This document shows, piece by piece, positions 8,489 through 16,385 of a DNA stretch of 33,652 nucleotides (within the stretch, counting starts at the first letter, position 1; every line of letters starts with the position of its first letter). A program made the position numbers and the translations under genes. Source of the DNA: Candidatus Krumholzibacteriia bacterium (GTDB lineage: Bacteria; Krumholzibacteriota; Krumholzibacteriia; G020349025); NCBI GenBank assembly GCA_035649275.1, contig DASRJW010000084.1, forward strand, positions 1-33,652, read 5' to 3'. The notes under the pieces were generated by a model. It saw only the letters and a list, made by a program, of their open reading frames with translations, was not told where the DNA came from and did not search any database.

Positions 8489-9592
8489 TCAGAGGCCTCG
8501 CCGCTGCAGGAGGAAGATCCAGGCGTGTCGCTCGAGCCAGGGTTGCAAGCGCCGGAGTGCCTCGAGCACGGCCGGATCGAAGCGGCCGGCGGCGGACGCG
8601 GCGAGGGCGGCGATGGCGGTGCGGAGCGTGCGCGGGCGGCGGGGCGGATCGGCGGCGAGAAGGATGTCGAGGGCGTCGGCGACGGCGAGGCAGCGGGCGC
8701 CGAGGGGGACCTCGCCGGGCTCCTTCCAGCGGTCGCGCTGGTGCCGGAGGATCGCCTGCATGCCCTCGCAGCCCGAAGGATCGTGCAGACTTCGCCAGGT
8801 GGCCTCGATGCGTTCCTCCACGCTCGAACCGCCCGCGGCATCGAGCGCGCAGACCTCGCCATCCGTAGGACCGGCGCTGCCGAGCGCTCCCGCACCGTGC
8901 AGCAGTGCGGCCCAGTGCAGCGCTTCCAACTCGCCCGTGGGGAGAGCGAGCTCGCGGCCGAGGAGGAGCGCCAGGAGCCGCACGCGGAGTGCGTGGCCTC
9001 GCTGCGCCGGGCGCCTGCTCTCGAGGCCGGTGACCAAGGCAGCGACGAGCTCGGCGGTGCGGGCATCGGCGGGCGCCACCGCCGGGGCGAGCCACGGAAG
9101 CTTGCCGCGCGCCGCTTCGAAGAGGGCGAGAATCTCGCTGTGCTCCCCTTCCCCGCGCGCGGTCTCCGGATTGTCGCGGCCCGAGGCCAGGTGTCCGCGC
9201 AGGTCGTGGAGGAAGGCCTGGATCGCTGTGTCCGTGTCGTTCGACGGTTCGGCGGCGGCGTAGCCGAAGGCGAAGAGCGTGGGACCGGTGTCCGAGCCGT
9301 TTGGCGCGCTGCGCGCCAGGCGCACTTTGCGCGGACACTTCTCGGCCAGCTGCGCCGGCAGATCGACCTCGGGTCGCGTGAGGTAGGCACGGCGCTTCCG
9401 GCAGCGGTCGAAGGTGCGGACGTCCTCACGCTCGCAGAGAGCGCAGACGGGACCGAGGAGGAGGCGAACACCGTGGTGGCCGGGGGCATTCCAGAGTTCG
9501 AGAGAGATTCCCAGGTCCTGCGCCACGCGGAGGGCAGGATCGTCTTTGAGCGTCGGGAGGGTGGCGCGGCTGGTGCGGGTCTCGGTCTTCAC
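8489..9592 (-). CDS. Cys-rich sensor plus degenerate HD-GYP-like protein
   Basis: A 367-residue cytoplasmic protein starting at GTG 9592 with AAGGAG upstream. Residues 20-110 resemble the PocR-type sensory domain, with Cys50, Cys53, Cys64 and Cys86. Residues 180-360 follow the HD-GYP pattern. The helix RGHALRVRLLALLLG holds His200. AALLHGAGALG stands where AALLHDIGKIG is expected, so the metal Asp is Gly233. RHQ replaces HHE at 284, and the GYP loop is lost before VPLGARCLAVADALD. Cyclic-di-GMP phosphodiesterase activity is therefore unlikely; a binding or signalling role is inferred. It lies about 80 bases upstream of the ABC exporter genes and may be cotranscribed with them. Confidence 0.7.
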   Translation of the reverse strand: MKTETRTSRATLPTLKDDPALRVAQDLGISLELWNAPGHHGVRLLLGPVCALCEREDVRTFDRCRKRRAYLTRPEVDLPAQLAEKCPRKVRLARSAPNGSDTGPTLFAFGYAAAEPSNDTDTAIQAFLHDLRGHLASGRDNPETARGEGEHSEILALFEAARGKLPWLAPAVAPADARTAELVAALVTGLESRRPAQRGHALRVRLLALLLGRELALPTGELEALHWAALLHGAGALGSAGPTDGEVCALDAAGGSSVEERIEATWRSLHDPSGCEGMQAILRHQRDRWKEPGEVPLGARCLAVADALDILLAADPPRRPRTLRTAIAALAASAAGRFDPAVLEALRRLQPWLERHAWIFLLQRRGL

Positions 9593-9786
9593 CGGATCTC
9601 CTTCTCGCCCTGCCGTCGCCGCGTGGATCACGCGTCGCCGGCAGGCCCACTCGGCATCCGGGGCGAACGGCAAAGACTGTGCAAATAAGGCGCCAGGCTG
9701 GAAGGTTGGCGGCCCGGGATGCTGTTTCTTCGCGGCCGAGACACCCTTGGACCGTGAGTCTCGAGCTGCGTTCGTCTGGAGGTAGC

Positions 9787-11364
9787 GTGCGCCTGTGCCT
9801 GTGCATCGCTGCGCTTCTCTGCGCCGCGGCGCCGGCTGCGTGGAGTCGAGAAGCTCGCTGGGAAAGCTGGCGGGGCCTGCCGGTCGTTGCCGTCGCAATC
9901 GAAGCCGGTGAAGTCTTCGACACGACGCGCCCGGAAGAGAACCACTGGCCTTTTCGCTGGGTGAACGCGCTGCACATCCGCACCCGCGAGGGCGTCATCC
10001 GCCGCGAACTCCTCTGCAGTCAGGGTTCCGCCTTCGATCCCCTGCTCGTCGCAGAGAGCGAGCGCAACCTCCGCGCCCTCGGGATCTTCCAGGATGTCCG
10101 CATCGAAGCCGAGGCGGTGGAAGGCGGTGTGCGCCTCCTCGTGCACACCGAGGATCGGTGGTCCATGCGGGTGCTCGCGGACGTCGCCAAGGAAGGAGAT
10201 ATCTACCGTGTGCGGCTGGGGCTGGAGAACATCAACTTCCTCGGCCGCGGCAGCGTCTTCGGCGGCAACGTGGTGGCCTCCAACGACGTGGATGCGTTGC
10301 AGCTCTTCGCGGGCGAGCGCCGGCTCTTCGGCAGCCGCTGGAATGCGGCCTATGGCTACGGCAGCGACGACCTCGTGGTGGCCAACGAGGCGACCTTGGT
10401 GCGCCCCTATTTCTCCGAGCTCGTGCACTGGACGGCGGATCTCCGCTTTCGCTCCATCCACGGCGACCGGCGCTTCTTTTTCGACGGCGCCCTGGCGGAC
10501 ACCTTGGATCTGGACGAGAGCATCGCCGAGGGCTTCGGTGCCGGGCACGCGCACGGCGAGGTGCGCACCCGTCTCGGCCTGCTCTACTCCCGCCGTGATG
10601 TGAGCCGCGTGCTGGACGCGCACCAGGCGGCGGTGGGCCTGTGCTGGGGGGCGATGCAGCGTCGCTTCCGGCAGGTCCGGAACGTGGATCGCTACGGCAC
10701 CAGCGAGGACATCGCCAGCGGTTGGAGCGTGCAAGCCGGCGCCGGCGCCGATCTCCGCGCTCTCGGAGCCGATGACGACCGGCCGCTCTGGCGCCTGGAT
10801 GCCACCTACGCCCGCTTCCTCGGTGACCGCGGTCTCCTCGGCCTACAGTTCCGCCACCACAGCTTCTACGACGCTGGCGAGATCGAGAACGGCCGCATCG
10901 AGCTCGATCTCTACGGCTTCCAGCAGTGGCCGCCACGGCAGAGCCTGGCCTGGAACCTCGGCGCCGCCGCGCTGCTCCGCGAACCCGAATACCTGCGCTT
11001 CGCCATCGGTGGCGACAACCAGGTGCGCGGCTATCCGGCGCGCTTCGACACCGGAACGCGCCTCTGCTACGCCCATCTGGAGCACCGGGTGTTCACGCCG
11101 GTCCGCTTTCTCTTCCTGGGCTTCGGCGCCGCCGTCTTCGTGGACGCGGCGCAGGCCTGGGAGATCGACGAGCCCTTCCGGCTGGCGGGCACGCACCTCG
11201 GTGGCGGTGCCGGTCTCAGGATCGGCAATCCCAAGTCGGGGGCCAGCGTATTTCGTCTGGATTTCGCCTTTGGCCGCGATTCCTTCGAGGTCTCGGTGGC
11301 CAGCGGCAGCTTTTTCCGTGCGGCCCGCAGCTTCGAATTCCCCGAACCCAGCCTGTACCGCTGA
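9787..11364 (+). CDS. Omp85/BamA-like outer membrane protein with one POTRA domain
   Basis: A 525-residue protein from GTG 9787, with GGAGG 4 bases upstream and a signal peptide (LCLCIAALLCAAAPAAWS). One POTRA-like domain covers about residues 33-125, including REGVIRRELLC and NLRALGIFQDVRIEAE. A barrel of alternating beta strands follows to the C terminus. The GGDNQVRGYPARF segment corresponds to the VRGF/Y lid-loop motif of Omp85 proteins. It is shorter than BamA, which has five POTRAs, and resembles single-POTRA Omp85 or surface-antigen proteins. It is divergent from the HD-GYP-like gene. Roles in outer-membrane insertion or secretion are inferred only. Confidence 0.8.
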   Translation: MRLCLCIAALLCAAAPAAWSREARWESWRGLPVVAVAIEAGEVFDTTRPEENHWPFRWVNALHIRTREGVIRRELLCSQGSAFDPLLVAESERNLRALGIFQDVRIEAEAVEGGVRLLVHTEDRWSMRVLADVAKEGDIYRVRLGLENINFLGRGSVFGGNVVASNDVDALQLFAGERRLFGSRWNAAYGYGSDDLVVANEATLVRPYFSELVHWTADLRFRSIHGDRRFFFDGALADTLDLDESIAEGFGAGHAHGEVRTRLGLLYSRRDVSRVLDAHQAAVGLCWGAMQRRFRQVRNVDRYGTSEDIASGWSVQAGAGADLRALGADDDRPLWRLDATYARFLGDRGLLGLQFRHHSFYDAGEIENGRIELDLYGFQQWPPRQSLAWNLGAAALLREPEYLRFAIGGDNQVRGYPARFDTGTRLCYAHLEHRVFTPVRFLFLGFGAAVFVDAAQAWEIDEPFRLAGTHLGGGAGLRIGNPKSGASVFRLDFAFGRDSFEVSVASGSFFRAARSFEFPEPSLYR

Positions 11365-11376
11365 GACCATGCCTAC

Positions 11377-11400
11377 GGCCAGCGCGCCCGCGCTCCGGCC
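11377..11400. terminator. GC-rich hairpin between convergent genes
   Basis: A strong stem formed by GGCC-AGCGC and GCGCT-CC-GGCC sits in the 53-base gap between the Omp85 gene and the convergent permease gene. No T tract is present on either strand, so termination is plausible but unproved. Confidence 0.3.
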
Positions 11401-11417
11401 CCCGTGTCACCGGTGCA

Positions 11418-12239
11418 TCAAGGGTAATCGCGCTGCGAGAAGATGAAGATCGAGAGGGTGAGCAGCACGGCGCTGCCGGCGACGAGCCAGAGCAGGGCGG
11501 ACGGCACCGACGGCGCCGCCAGTGCGCCGAGCGCGCCGAGGGGTAGGCCGGCATCGGGCACGAGCGCCACCAGGTGATAGCGGACGGTGAAGCTGCGAAT
11601 GAGGCCCGGCAGGTAAGGGATCGCCGATTCCCAGCCGAAGGCCAGGAACAAGCCGACGAGGCCGGGCCGGCGCGAGGTGAGGCCGACGAGGGTGAAGATG
11701 GCGCCATAGGCCAGGCTGCCGAGCCAGAGCGAGACGAGGTAGGAGGGCAGCTGTCGCAGGCTCGGCCCAGCCTCGGCAAAGCCATCGGCGCCGAGGAGGA
11801 GCAGCGCAGCGAGCAGGAAGGAAACGCCGAGGAGAACGCTGGCGACGAGCCAGGCCCCCAGGCATTTGCCGAGAAGGAGCGAAGCGCGCGAGAGAGGCCG
11901 GACGAGGAGATAGGCCAACGTTCCCGCCTCCACCTCACGCGCCACCAGGCTGGCACCGAGCAGCAGCGGCAGCACGACCAGGAGCACACGCAGATAGGCG
12001 ACGACGAAGAAGAGCGGCAGGATGTCCACGCCCCGCGGCAGGATCGGCTGCAGCCACTCGAGGTTCACGGTCTTGAGCAGAGCAATCAAGAGGGCGAGGA
12101 GCACGGGCAACGCCGCGAGGAGCGCGGTGCCGCGCAGGCGCCGGCGACGCCAGAAGAGTCGCCACTCGAAGCCGGTGGCGGCGCGGAGATCGATCCAGCG
12201 CGGCCGTATGCCGCCGAACCCTGCTGCGAGCGCTGCCAT
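11418..12239 (-). CDS. ABC-2 type transporter permease
   Basis: A 273-residue integral membrane protein with about six hydrophobic segments (for example ALLAALPVLLALLIALL, VAYLRVLLVVLPLLLGA, LVASVLLGVSFLLAALLLL). It contains LVAREVEAGTLAYLLVRPLSR, typical of ABC-2 permeases after the second helix. ATG 12239 is preferred over GTG 12242 because AAGGGG is then 8 bases upstream. It starts just after the stop of the ATPase gene at 12253 and forms the permease of that exporter. Substrate is unknown. Confidence 0.85.
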   Translation of the reverse strand: MAALAAGFGGIRPRWIDLRAATGFEWRLFWRRRRLRGTALLAALPVLLALLIALLKTVNLEWLQPILPRGVDILPLFFVVAYLRVLLVVLPLLLGASLVAREVEAGTLAYLLVRPLSRASLLLGKCLGAWLVASVLLGVSFLLAALLLLGADGFAEAGPSLRQLPSYLVSLWLGSLAYGAIFTLVGLTSRRPGLVGLFLAFGWESAIPYLPGLIRSFTVRYHLVALVPDAGLPLGALGALAAPSVPSALLWLVAGSAVLLTLSIFIFSQRDYP

Positions 12240-12252
12240 CACACCTTCCCCT

Positions 12253-13173
12253 TCAGCGCACCAGGTACTCGAAGACCGAGTGCAGGTCGTCGTCGAGGGG
12301 CTGCACTTCTTCGATGCCGAGGCCGTCCTCGAGCCCGAGCTGAGTCAGGCGGGCGAAGAACAGATCGGCGTGCCCGGTCTCGACCACGAGGACATCGGGC
12401 TCGTCGGTGAAGCGGATCCCGCTCACGGCTCCCATCTCCATCAGGCGTCCCGCCAAGCGATGGGGTTCCCGGCAACGGAGCCGGACGCTGCGGGCCCGGT
12501 CCTCGATGAGGTCGCGGATCTCGTGCACGTCCCCATGGGCGAGGACGCGGCCCTGGTGCAGGAGGAGGATGTGCGGCGTCATCTGCTCCACCTCGTGCAG
12601 GATGTGGCTCGAGACCAGCACCGTGTGCCCTTCCCTTCCGAGCTGCACGACGAGGTCGATGGTCTCCTTCCGCCCCACGGGATCCATGCCGTTGAGCGGC
12701 TCGTCGAGGAGGAGGATTTCCGGCGCGAGCGCCAGCGCCTGCGCCAGCTTGGTGCGTTGCCGCATGCCTTTGGAGAATGCCGCCATGGGCTTGCGGAGCT
12801 CCGGGTCGAGTCCGGTGCGCGTCAGGGCCTCTCCGGCCTTCTGCGTCGCCTCGCTGGCGGAGAGGCCCGCGAGGCGCAGCATGGCCGCGATGAACTCCCG
12901 GGCACCGAGCTCGGGATAGATGCTGTCGGTCTCGGGACAATAGCCCACGCGGTGGAAGAGGTCCGGATTGCCCCAGGGCACCTCGCCCAAGATGCGAACG
13001 CCGCCGCGGCTCGGGCGGATCTGGCCGGTGAGAACCTTGAGCAGTGTCGACTTGCCGGCGCCGTTCGGGCCGAGGAGACCCGTCACGCCTGGCTCTAGCG
13101 CGAAGCTCGCCCCGGAAAGACCGATGACCTCGCCGTACCAGCGGGAAAGGTCCTGCACCTCGAGGGTCGGCAT
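12253..13173 (-). CDS. ABC transporter ATP-binding protein
   Basis: A 306-residue ATPase of the ABC-2 (CcmA/NatA-like) class. Walker A is GPNGAGKST near residue 37, the Q-loop region is GYCPETDSIYPELG, the signature is FSKGMRQR, and Walker B is EILLLDEPLNGMDP followed by the H-loop VSSHILHE. The C-terminal 90 residues form the usual extension of this class. Its ATG overlaps the stop of the upstream permease in a TGATG junction. It pairs with the permease encoded immediately downstream. Confidence 0.9.
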   Translation of the reverse strand: MPTLEVQDLSRWYGEVIGLSGASFALEPGVTGLLGPNGAGKSTLLKVLTGQIRPSRGGVRILGEVPWGNPDLFHRVGYCPETDSIYPELGAREFIAAMLRLAGLSASEATQKAGEALTRTGLDPELRKPMAAFSKGMRQRTKLAQALALAPEILLLDEPLNGMDPVGRKETIDLVVQLGREGHTVLVSSHILHEVEQMTPHILLLHQGRVLAHGDVHEIRDLIEDRARSVRLRCREPHRLAGRLMEMGAVSGIRFTDEPDVLVVETGHADLFFARLTQLGLEDGLGIEEVQPLDDDLHSVFEYLVR

Positions 13174-14039
13174 CAGGAGCCTCCTACGACATCGACGGCG
13201 CGCACGCGCCGCAGCAAGATCGCGATACCTGCGGCGGTGAGAGCGAGCAGCATCGCCAGCGTCGCCCAGGGCGAGAGCTCGTAGGGTAGCTCCCGACGGA
13301 AGAACCAGCTGCACACCTGATCCAGATTCGCGTTCAGCGAGAGGAGCTGCCAGGCATCGTCGTGGGTGAGCGCGGCGAGGATGTCGCCGGCAGCGCTGGG
13401 AAAGAGCAGCACCGCCACTAGCTGGCCGCTGGCGAGGCGCGGGCTGCTGGTGAGGCTGGAGACCGCGAGGGTGATCGAGGTCAGGCAAAGGATGAGCAGA
13501 GTCGAGTAAGCCACGATGGCAAAAGGAAGATGCGGCTCCTGCCGTAACCATTCGAAGCTGGCCGTGGTGGCGCTCTTGAGGACGAGGAGCAAGAGAGCGG
13601 GCACCCAGGTGCAGAGCGAGAGGAGGAGCAGCAACGGCAGCGCCTTTCCCACCAGGTAGTCCGGCACCCGGAGCGGCCGCGCCAGATAGATTTGTAGGGT
13701 ACGGAAGCGCCGATCGAGGGCGATCACCTCGGCCCCGGCGGCGAGGCAGATCAGGTAGTGCAGGAGCCGCTGGCGGTCGAGGAAGATCTGCAGCGTTCTT
13801 CCGTCCAGCTTCACCAGAGGGATGTTGCGCAAGAAGCCGAGGAGACCGTCACGGGGCATGGTCTCCACGTAGAGGATGCCGAGATAGGCGATGACGAAGA
13901 GGCCGGAGACGAGGAGGAGCAGCTTCACGGCGCGCCGCTGCAAGGCGACGCGGATCTGGGCGCTGCCGAGCACGAGCGCCGGCGGTCGCTCCGAGCGCTC
14001 TCCTTCCCAATGCCGATAAGAGAAATCATGGATGGGCAT
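13173..14039 (-). CDS. ABC-2 type transporter permease
   Basis: A 288-residue membrane protein. A basic cytoplasmic N terminus (HDFSYRHWEGERSERPP) is followed by about six hydrophobic helices, including LLLLVSGLFVIAYLGILYV and LPLLLLLSLCTWVPALLLLV. RTLQIYLARPLRVPDYLVGK matches the conserved loop of ABC-2 permeases. It starts 14 bases inside the upstream ATPase gene and ends in a TGATG overlap with the downstream ATPase gene. It is probably the permease for the upstream ATPase, giving two tandem exporters. Confidence 0.85.
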   Translation of the reverse strand: MPIHDFSYRHWEGERSERPPALVLGSAQIRVALQRRAVKLLLLVSGLFVIAYLGILYVETMPRDGLLGFLRNIPLVKLDGRTLQIFLDRQRLLHYLICLAAGAEVIALDRRFRTLQIYLARPLRVPDYLVGKALPLLLLLSLCTWVPALLLLVLKSATTASFEWLRQEPHLPFAIVAYSTLLILCLTSITLAVSSLTSSPRLASGQLVAVLLFPSAAGDILAALTHDDAWQLLSLNANLDQVCSWFFRRELPYELSPWATLAMLLALTAAGIAILLRRVRAVDVVGGS

Positions 14040-14949
14040 GGGTTCTCCCGGCGACCGTGTGGGCGAACATCTCTCCCAGGGATTGCCGCGCCGGCGTGAG
14101 CTGGCGGATCTGGCAGCGGCTCTCCTGGGCGGCCTCGAAGAGGAGCCTTACGCCCCGTCCGGGGATCTGCACCAGCAAGAGCCCGCGCGGTGTCGCCTCA
14201 CAGGTGCCCCCACGGCTCACGAGGGCCGCCTCGAAAGCTTCGCGCTCCCCCTTGACGCGGACCTCGTAGGCCGCATGCGCGGCGCGCAACAGGTCCTCCA
14301 TCCGCCCGGAAGCGAGGATCCTCCCTTGATCGAGGAGCACGACCTGATCGCACACGGCTTCGACGTCCGGGAGGAGATGGGACGAGAGCACCAGGTGGAT
14401 GCCTTTGGCGACGGCCAGATCGCGGATGAGCTTCAGCATCTCCGCCCTTCCCGTCGGGTCCAGACCGTTGGTGGGCTCGTCCAGGATGAGGAGCTCTGGG
14501 TCATGCACGAGGGCCTGAGCCAGCTTGAGACGTTGCCGCATTCCCTGGGAGTAGGTGGTGGCTTGCCGGTAGCGGACCTCCCCCAAACCGACGAAGTAGA
14601 GGATCTCGTGGGCCCGCTGCAGTGCGTCGCTGTGCTTCAACCCTGCCAACTGGCCGCAGAGCGCCACCGAGCCCACCGCATTCATCCCGGGGATGAGAAC
14701 GTCGTCTTCCGGGTGGTAGCCGATGCGACGGCGAAGCAGGTACGCGTCGCGTCCTATGGGCTGCCCGAGCACTTGTACCGTCCCCTGTACCGGAGTGACG
14801 AAGCCGAGGAGCGTGCGGAGCAGCGAGCTCTTCCCCGCGCCGTTGGGCCCGAGCAAGCCGAGGGCGCCGGTGTCGAAGCGCAAACTCACGTCCTGCAAGG
14901 CCCACTGGGGGCCGTAGCGCACGCTCAGCTGCTCGACGTGGAAGCCCAT
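14026..14949 (-). CDS. ABC transporter ATP-binding protein
   Basis: A 307-residue ATPase. ATG 14949 begins MGFHVEQLSVRYG, the usual N terminus, with GGAG upstream; an earlier in-frame start would add only an Arg-rich leader. Walker A is GPNGAGKSS, the signature is YSQGMRQR, Walker B is ELLILDEPTNGLDP, and the H-loop is LSSHLLPD. It is the first gene of the four-gene exporter group. The two ATPases share layout but differ clearly in sequence, so they look like diverged duplicates. Confidence 0.9.
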   Translation of the reverse strand: MGFHVEQLSVRYGPQWALQDVSLRFDTGALGLLGPNGAGKSSLLRTLLGFVTPVQGTVQVLGQPIGRDAYLLRRRIGYHPEDDVLIPGMNAVGSVALCGQLAGLKHSDALQRAHEILYFVGLGEVRYRQATTYSQGMRQRLKLAQALVHDPELLILDEPTNGLDPTGRAEMLKLIRDLAVAKGIHLVLSSHLLPDVEAVCDQVVLLDQGRILASGRMEDLLRAAHAAYEVRVKGEREAFEAALVSRGGTCEATPRGLLLVQIPGRGVRLLFEAAQESRCQIRQLTPARQSLGEMFAHTVAGRTHAHP

Positions 14950-15159
14950 GCTCGCACTCCCGGGTGGCGATCGGCGGCGGCGCCGCATGCGTCCAGAGGA
15001 CGAGGCACACGGACGCCGTGTTGCCGTCGTCGCGGAATCCTGAGATGGCGCTGCGTGGGATGCAAGCCCGGAAGCATTCGCCCGCGGCGGCAGGGCAGAC
15101 AGTGGGCACGTGGAGACGCGGCGCGAGGTCGGGGCCCGATGGGGGCCAAAAAATGCCCG

Positions 15160-15192
15160 AAAAAAGTCGGGGCGCCCCTCGTGGAGCGCCCC
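15160..15192 (-). terminator. Rho-independent terminator
   Basis: On the minus strand a perfect 7-bp GC stem (GGGGCGC/GCGCCCC, loop of 10) is followed after three bases by six T residues, with a second T6 run about 7 bases further on. It lies 22 bases past the stop of the Arg/Lys repeat gene and clearly ends that transcript. Confidence 0.85.
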
Positions 15193-15214
15193 GAACTTGC
15201 GTTACCGCAAGAAC

Positions 15215-15415
15215 TTACATCGCTGGCATCATTGGCGCCGCGGTCTTCCTGCGACGGGCCTTACGACGGCCCTTCTTGCGGCCAGCCTTTTTGCGGGTCC
15301 CCTTCTTGCGGCCACCCTTCTTGCGGCGGGTGCCCTTCTTGCGGGTTCCCTTCTTGCGCCCGGCCTTCTTTCGTCCAGCCTTCTTGCGACCGGCGCGCTT
15401 CTTCCTTGCTGGCAT
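15215..15415 (-). CDS. Arg/Lys-repeat histone H1-like small protein
   Basis: A 66-residue protein in which 36 residues are Lys (20) or Arg (16). It is built of about nine short units of the type AGRKK, GTRKK or GGRKK, followed by an Arg-rich stretch and a non-basic tail, TAAPMMPAM. There are no acidic residues, no cysteine and no hydrophobic core, so it should be disordered and bind nucleic acid. ATG 15415 has AAGGA close upstream and AAGGTGG further up. It has its own terminator. The composition recalls bacterial H1-like nucleoid proteins (Hc1/Hc2, AlgP tails), though those are usually Ala/Lys-rich, so homology is not claimed. Confidence 0.75.
   Translation of the reverse strand: MPARKKRAGRKKAGRKKAGRKKGTRKKGTRRKKGGRKKGTRKKAGRKKGRRKARRRKTAAPMMPAM
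15229..15400. repeat. Short imperfect tandem repeats coding for RKK units
   Basis: Imperfect 15-18-bp units centred on CTTCTTGCG (plus strand) are repeated about ten times. They encode the basic repeats of the small protein on the minus strand. Such arrays expand and contract by slippage. Confidence 0.75.
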
Positions 15416-15584
15416 CGTTCCTTACCACCTTTCTCTAAACGAGGATCGTCGCTCCTCGCGTCCTCGTCTCGATCCTGTTGCCGCCACGAGCCGTGCTCAC
15501 GGCGCGCATTGCTCCCCCGCGGAGGAGCAGCCTATGGAGGACCGAGAGCGTGAGCACGAGGGCAACGCTTCCAGTCAACTTCGC

Positions 15585-15614
15585 AGGATAGGAGGAGTGA
15601 AAAAATGGCGTCAA
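15585..15614 (-). promoter_or_regulatory. Candidate promoter and operator upstream of the Arg/Lys protein
   Basis: On the minus strand a -35-like TTGACG (15614-15609) and a -10-like TATCCT (15590-15585) are 18 bp apart, about 170 bp before the gene start. The -35 is one arm of a perfect inverted repeat CGTCAA-N7-TTGACG at 15609-15627, a possible repressor site. Confidence 0.4.
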
Positions 15615-15627
15615 CAAAAAATTGACG

Positions 15628-16144
15628 GCTGGCACGTTTTTTCGGCGTCTCCTGGTCCTAGAACGAGTCTCACATGCGTCTCTACGTGCATCTCTGCGTC
15701 GTACTGCAGCGTCTCGAAGCGCCGCTGCAGGCCGCACGCTCGGGCTGCAGACATCAAGAAGCGTGCCCTGCAGCGCGTACGCGCCGCTCGAGCGCGCCTC
15801 AGAACGCCGCTGTGCAGCTCGCAGCGTTTCGTTTGCCCCACGGCGCCGCACCGCATCGTCGGCGCAGCGGTCGATAACCACAAAGCTCGTAACGAGTTGT
15901 GCAGACGACACGGTGGTGCACCGAGCCTCTTGCGATGTCGGTGAGCACGCCTCGCGCATGCGCAACGGCGCTCAACACAGCAGGAGGAAAACCTCGTGCA
16001 CTGCGAGGCGCTGCCACCTGCTGCCGCGAGCGGCACCGCTCGGCGGACGAGATTCGACCGCAGGGAACCTTGCGACGCTCGCAGTGCGGAAGGACGTGCG
16101 GCTGGCAGGGAGAGCGGCGAGCGCCATGGCGCTCGGGAGGAGAA
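15628..16144. other. About 500 bp with no supported gene
   Basis: Open frames exist on both strands, but none has a convincing start, ribosome site or protein-like composition. I see no tRNA and no RNase P, tmRNA or SRP RNA signature. Two hairpin motifs stand out: CCTCG/CGAGG at 15992-16008, and overlapping alternative palindromes at 16022-16042 (TGCCGC-GA-GCGGCA against CGAGCGG-CA-CCGCTCG). These lie just downstream of tRNA-Cys in its transcription direction and could form the 3' end of the tRNA transcript or a small RNA. Confidence 0.4.
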
Positions 16145-16218
16145 TGGAGGCGGCACCCAGATTCGAACTGGGGATGACGGTTTTGCAAACCGTTGCCTTA
16201 CCACTTGGCGATGCCGCC
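16145..16218 (-). tRNA. tRNA-Cys (GCA)
   Basis: A complete 74-base cloverleaf. The acceptor strands are GGCGGCA/TGCCGCC, the anticodon stem is ACGGT/ACCGT with loop TTGCAAA (anticodon GCA), and the T arm has TTCGAAT. The discriminator is T and the CCA is encoded. It follows tRNA-Gly by 25 bases in the same transcript. Confidence 0.95.
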
Positions 16219-16243
16219 GGATCCATGGAGCGGAAGAGAGGGA

Positions 16244-16319
<76 letters not shown>

Positions 16320-16332
16320 TCGACCGGACCAG

Positions 16333-16360
16333 ATGTTACCCATCCCGGGATCCCTGTCAA
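16333..16360 (-). promoter_or_regulatory. Promoter of the tRNA-Gly/tRNA-Cys operon
   Basis: A consensus -35 TTGACA (16360-16355), a 16-bp GC-rich spacer and a -10-like TAACAT (16338-16333) lie on the minus strand. The start point would fall a few bases before the tRNA-Gly 5' end at 16319. Confidence 0.65.
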
Positions 16361-16385
16361 TGCCCCTGGCGCCCCAGAATGGCGT

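Noticed and set aside
15215-15415. CRISPR-like short repeat array
   Set aside because: Units are contiguous, without spacers, differ in length, and read as a protein with a good ribosome site and terminator.
15631-15944. Possible small basic Cys-rich protein on the plus strand between the Arg/Lys gene and the tRNAs
   Set aside because: The only start candidate overlaps its own purine-rich ribosome-like site, the sequence has scattered Cys/Arg with no fold pattern, and minus-strand frames there look equally open.
15628-16144. RNase P RNA, tmRNA or SRP RNA near the tRNA genes
   Set aside because: None of the conserved core sequences of these RNAs is found on either strand.
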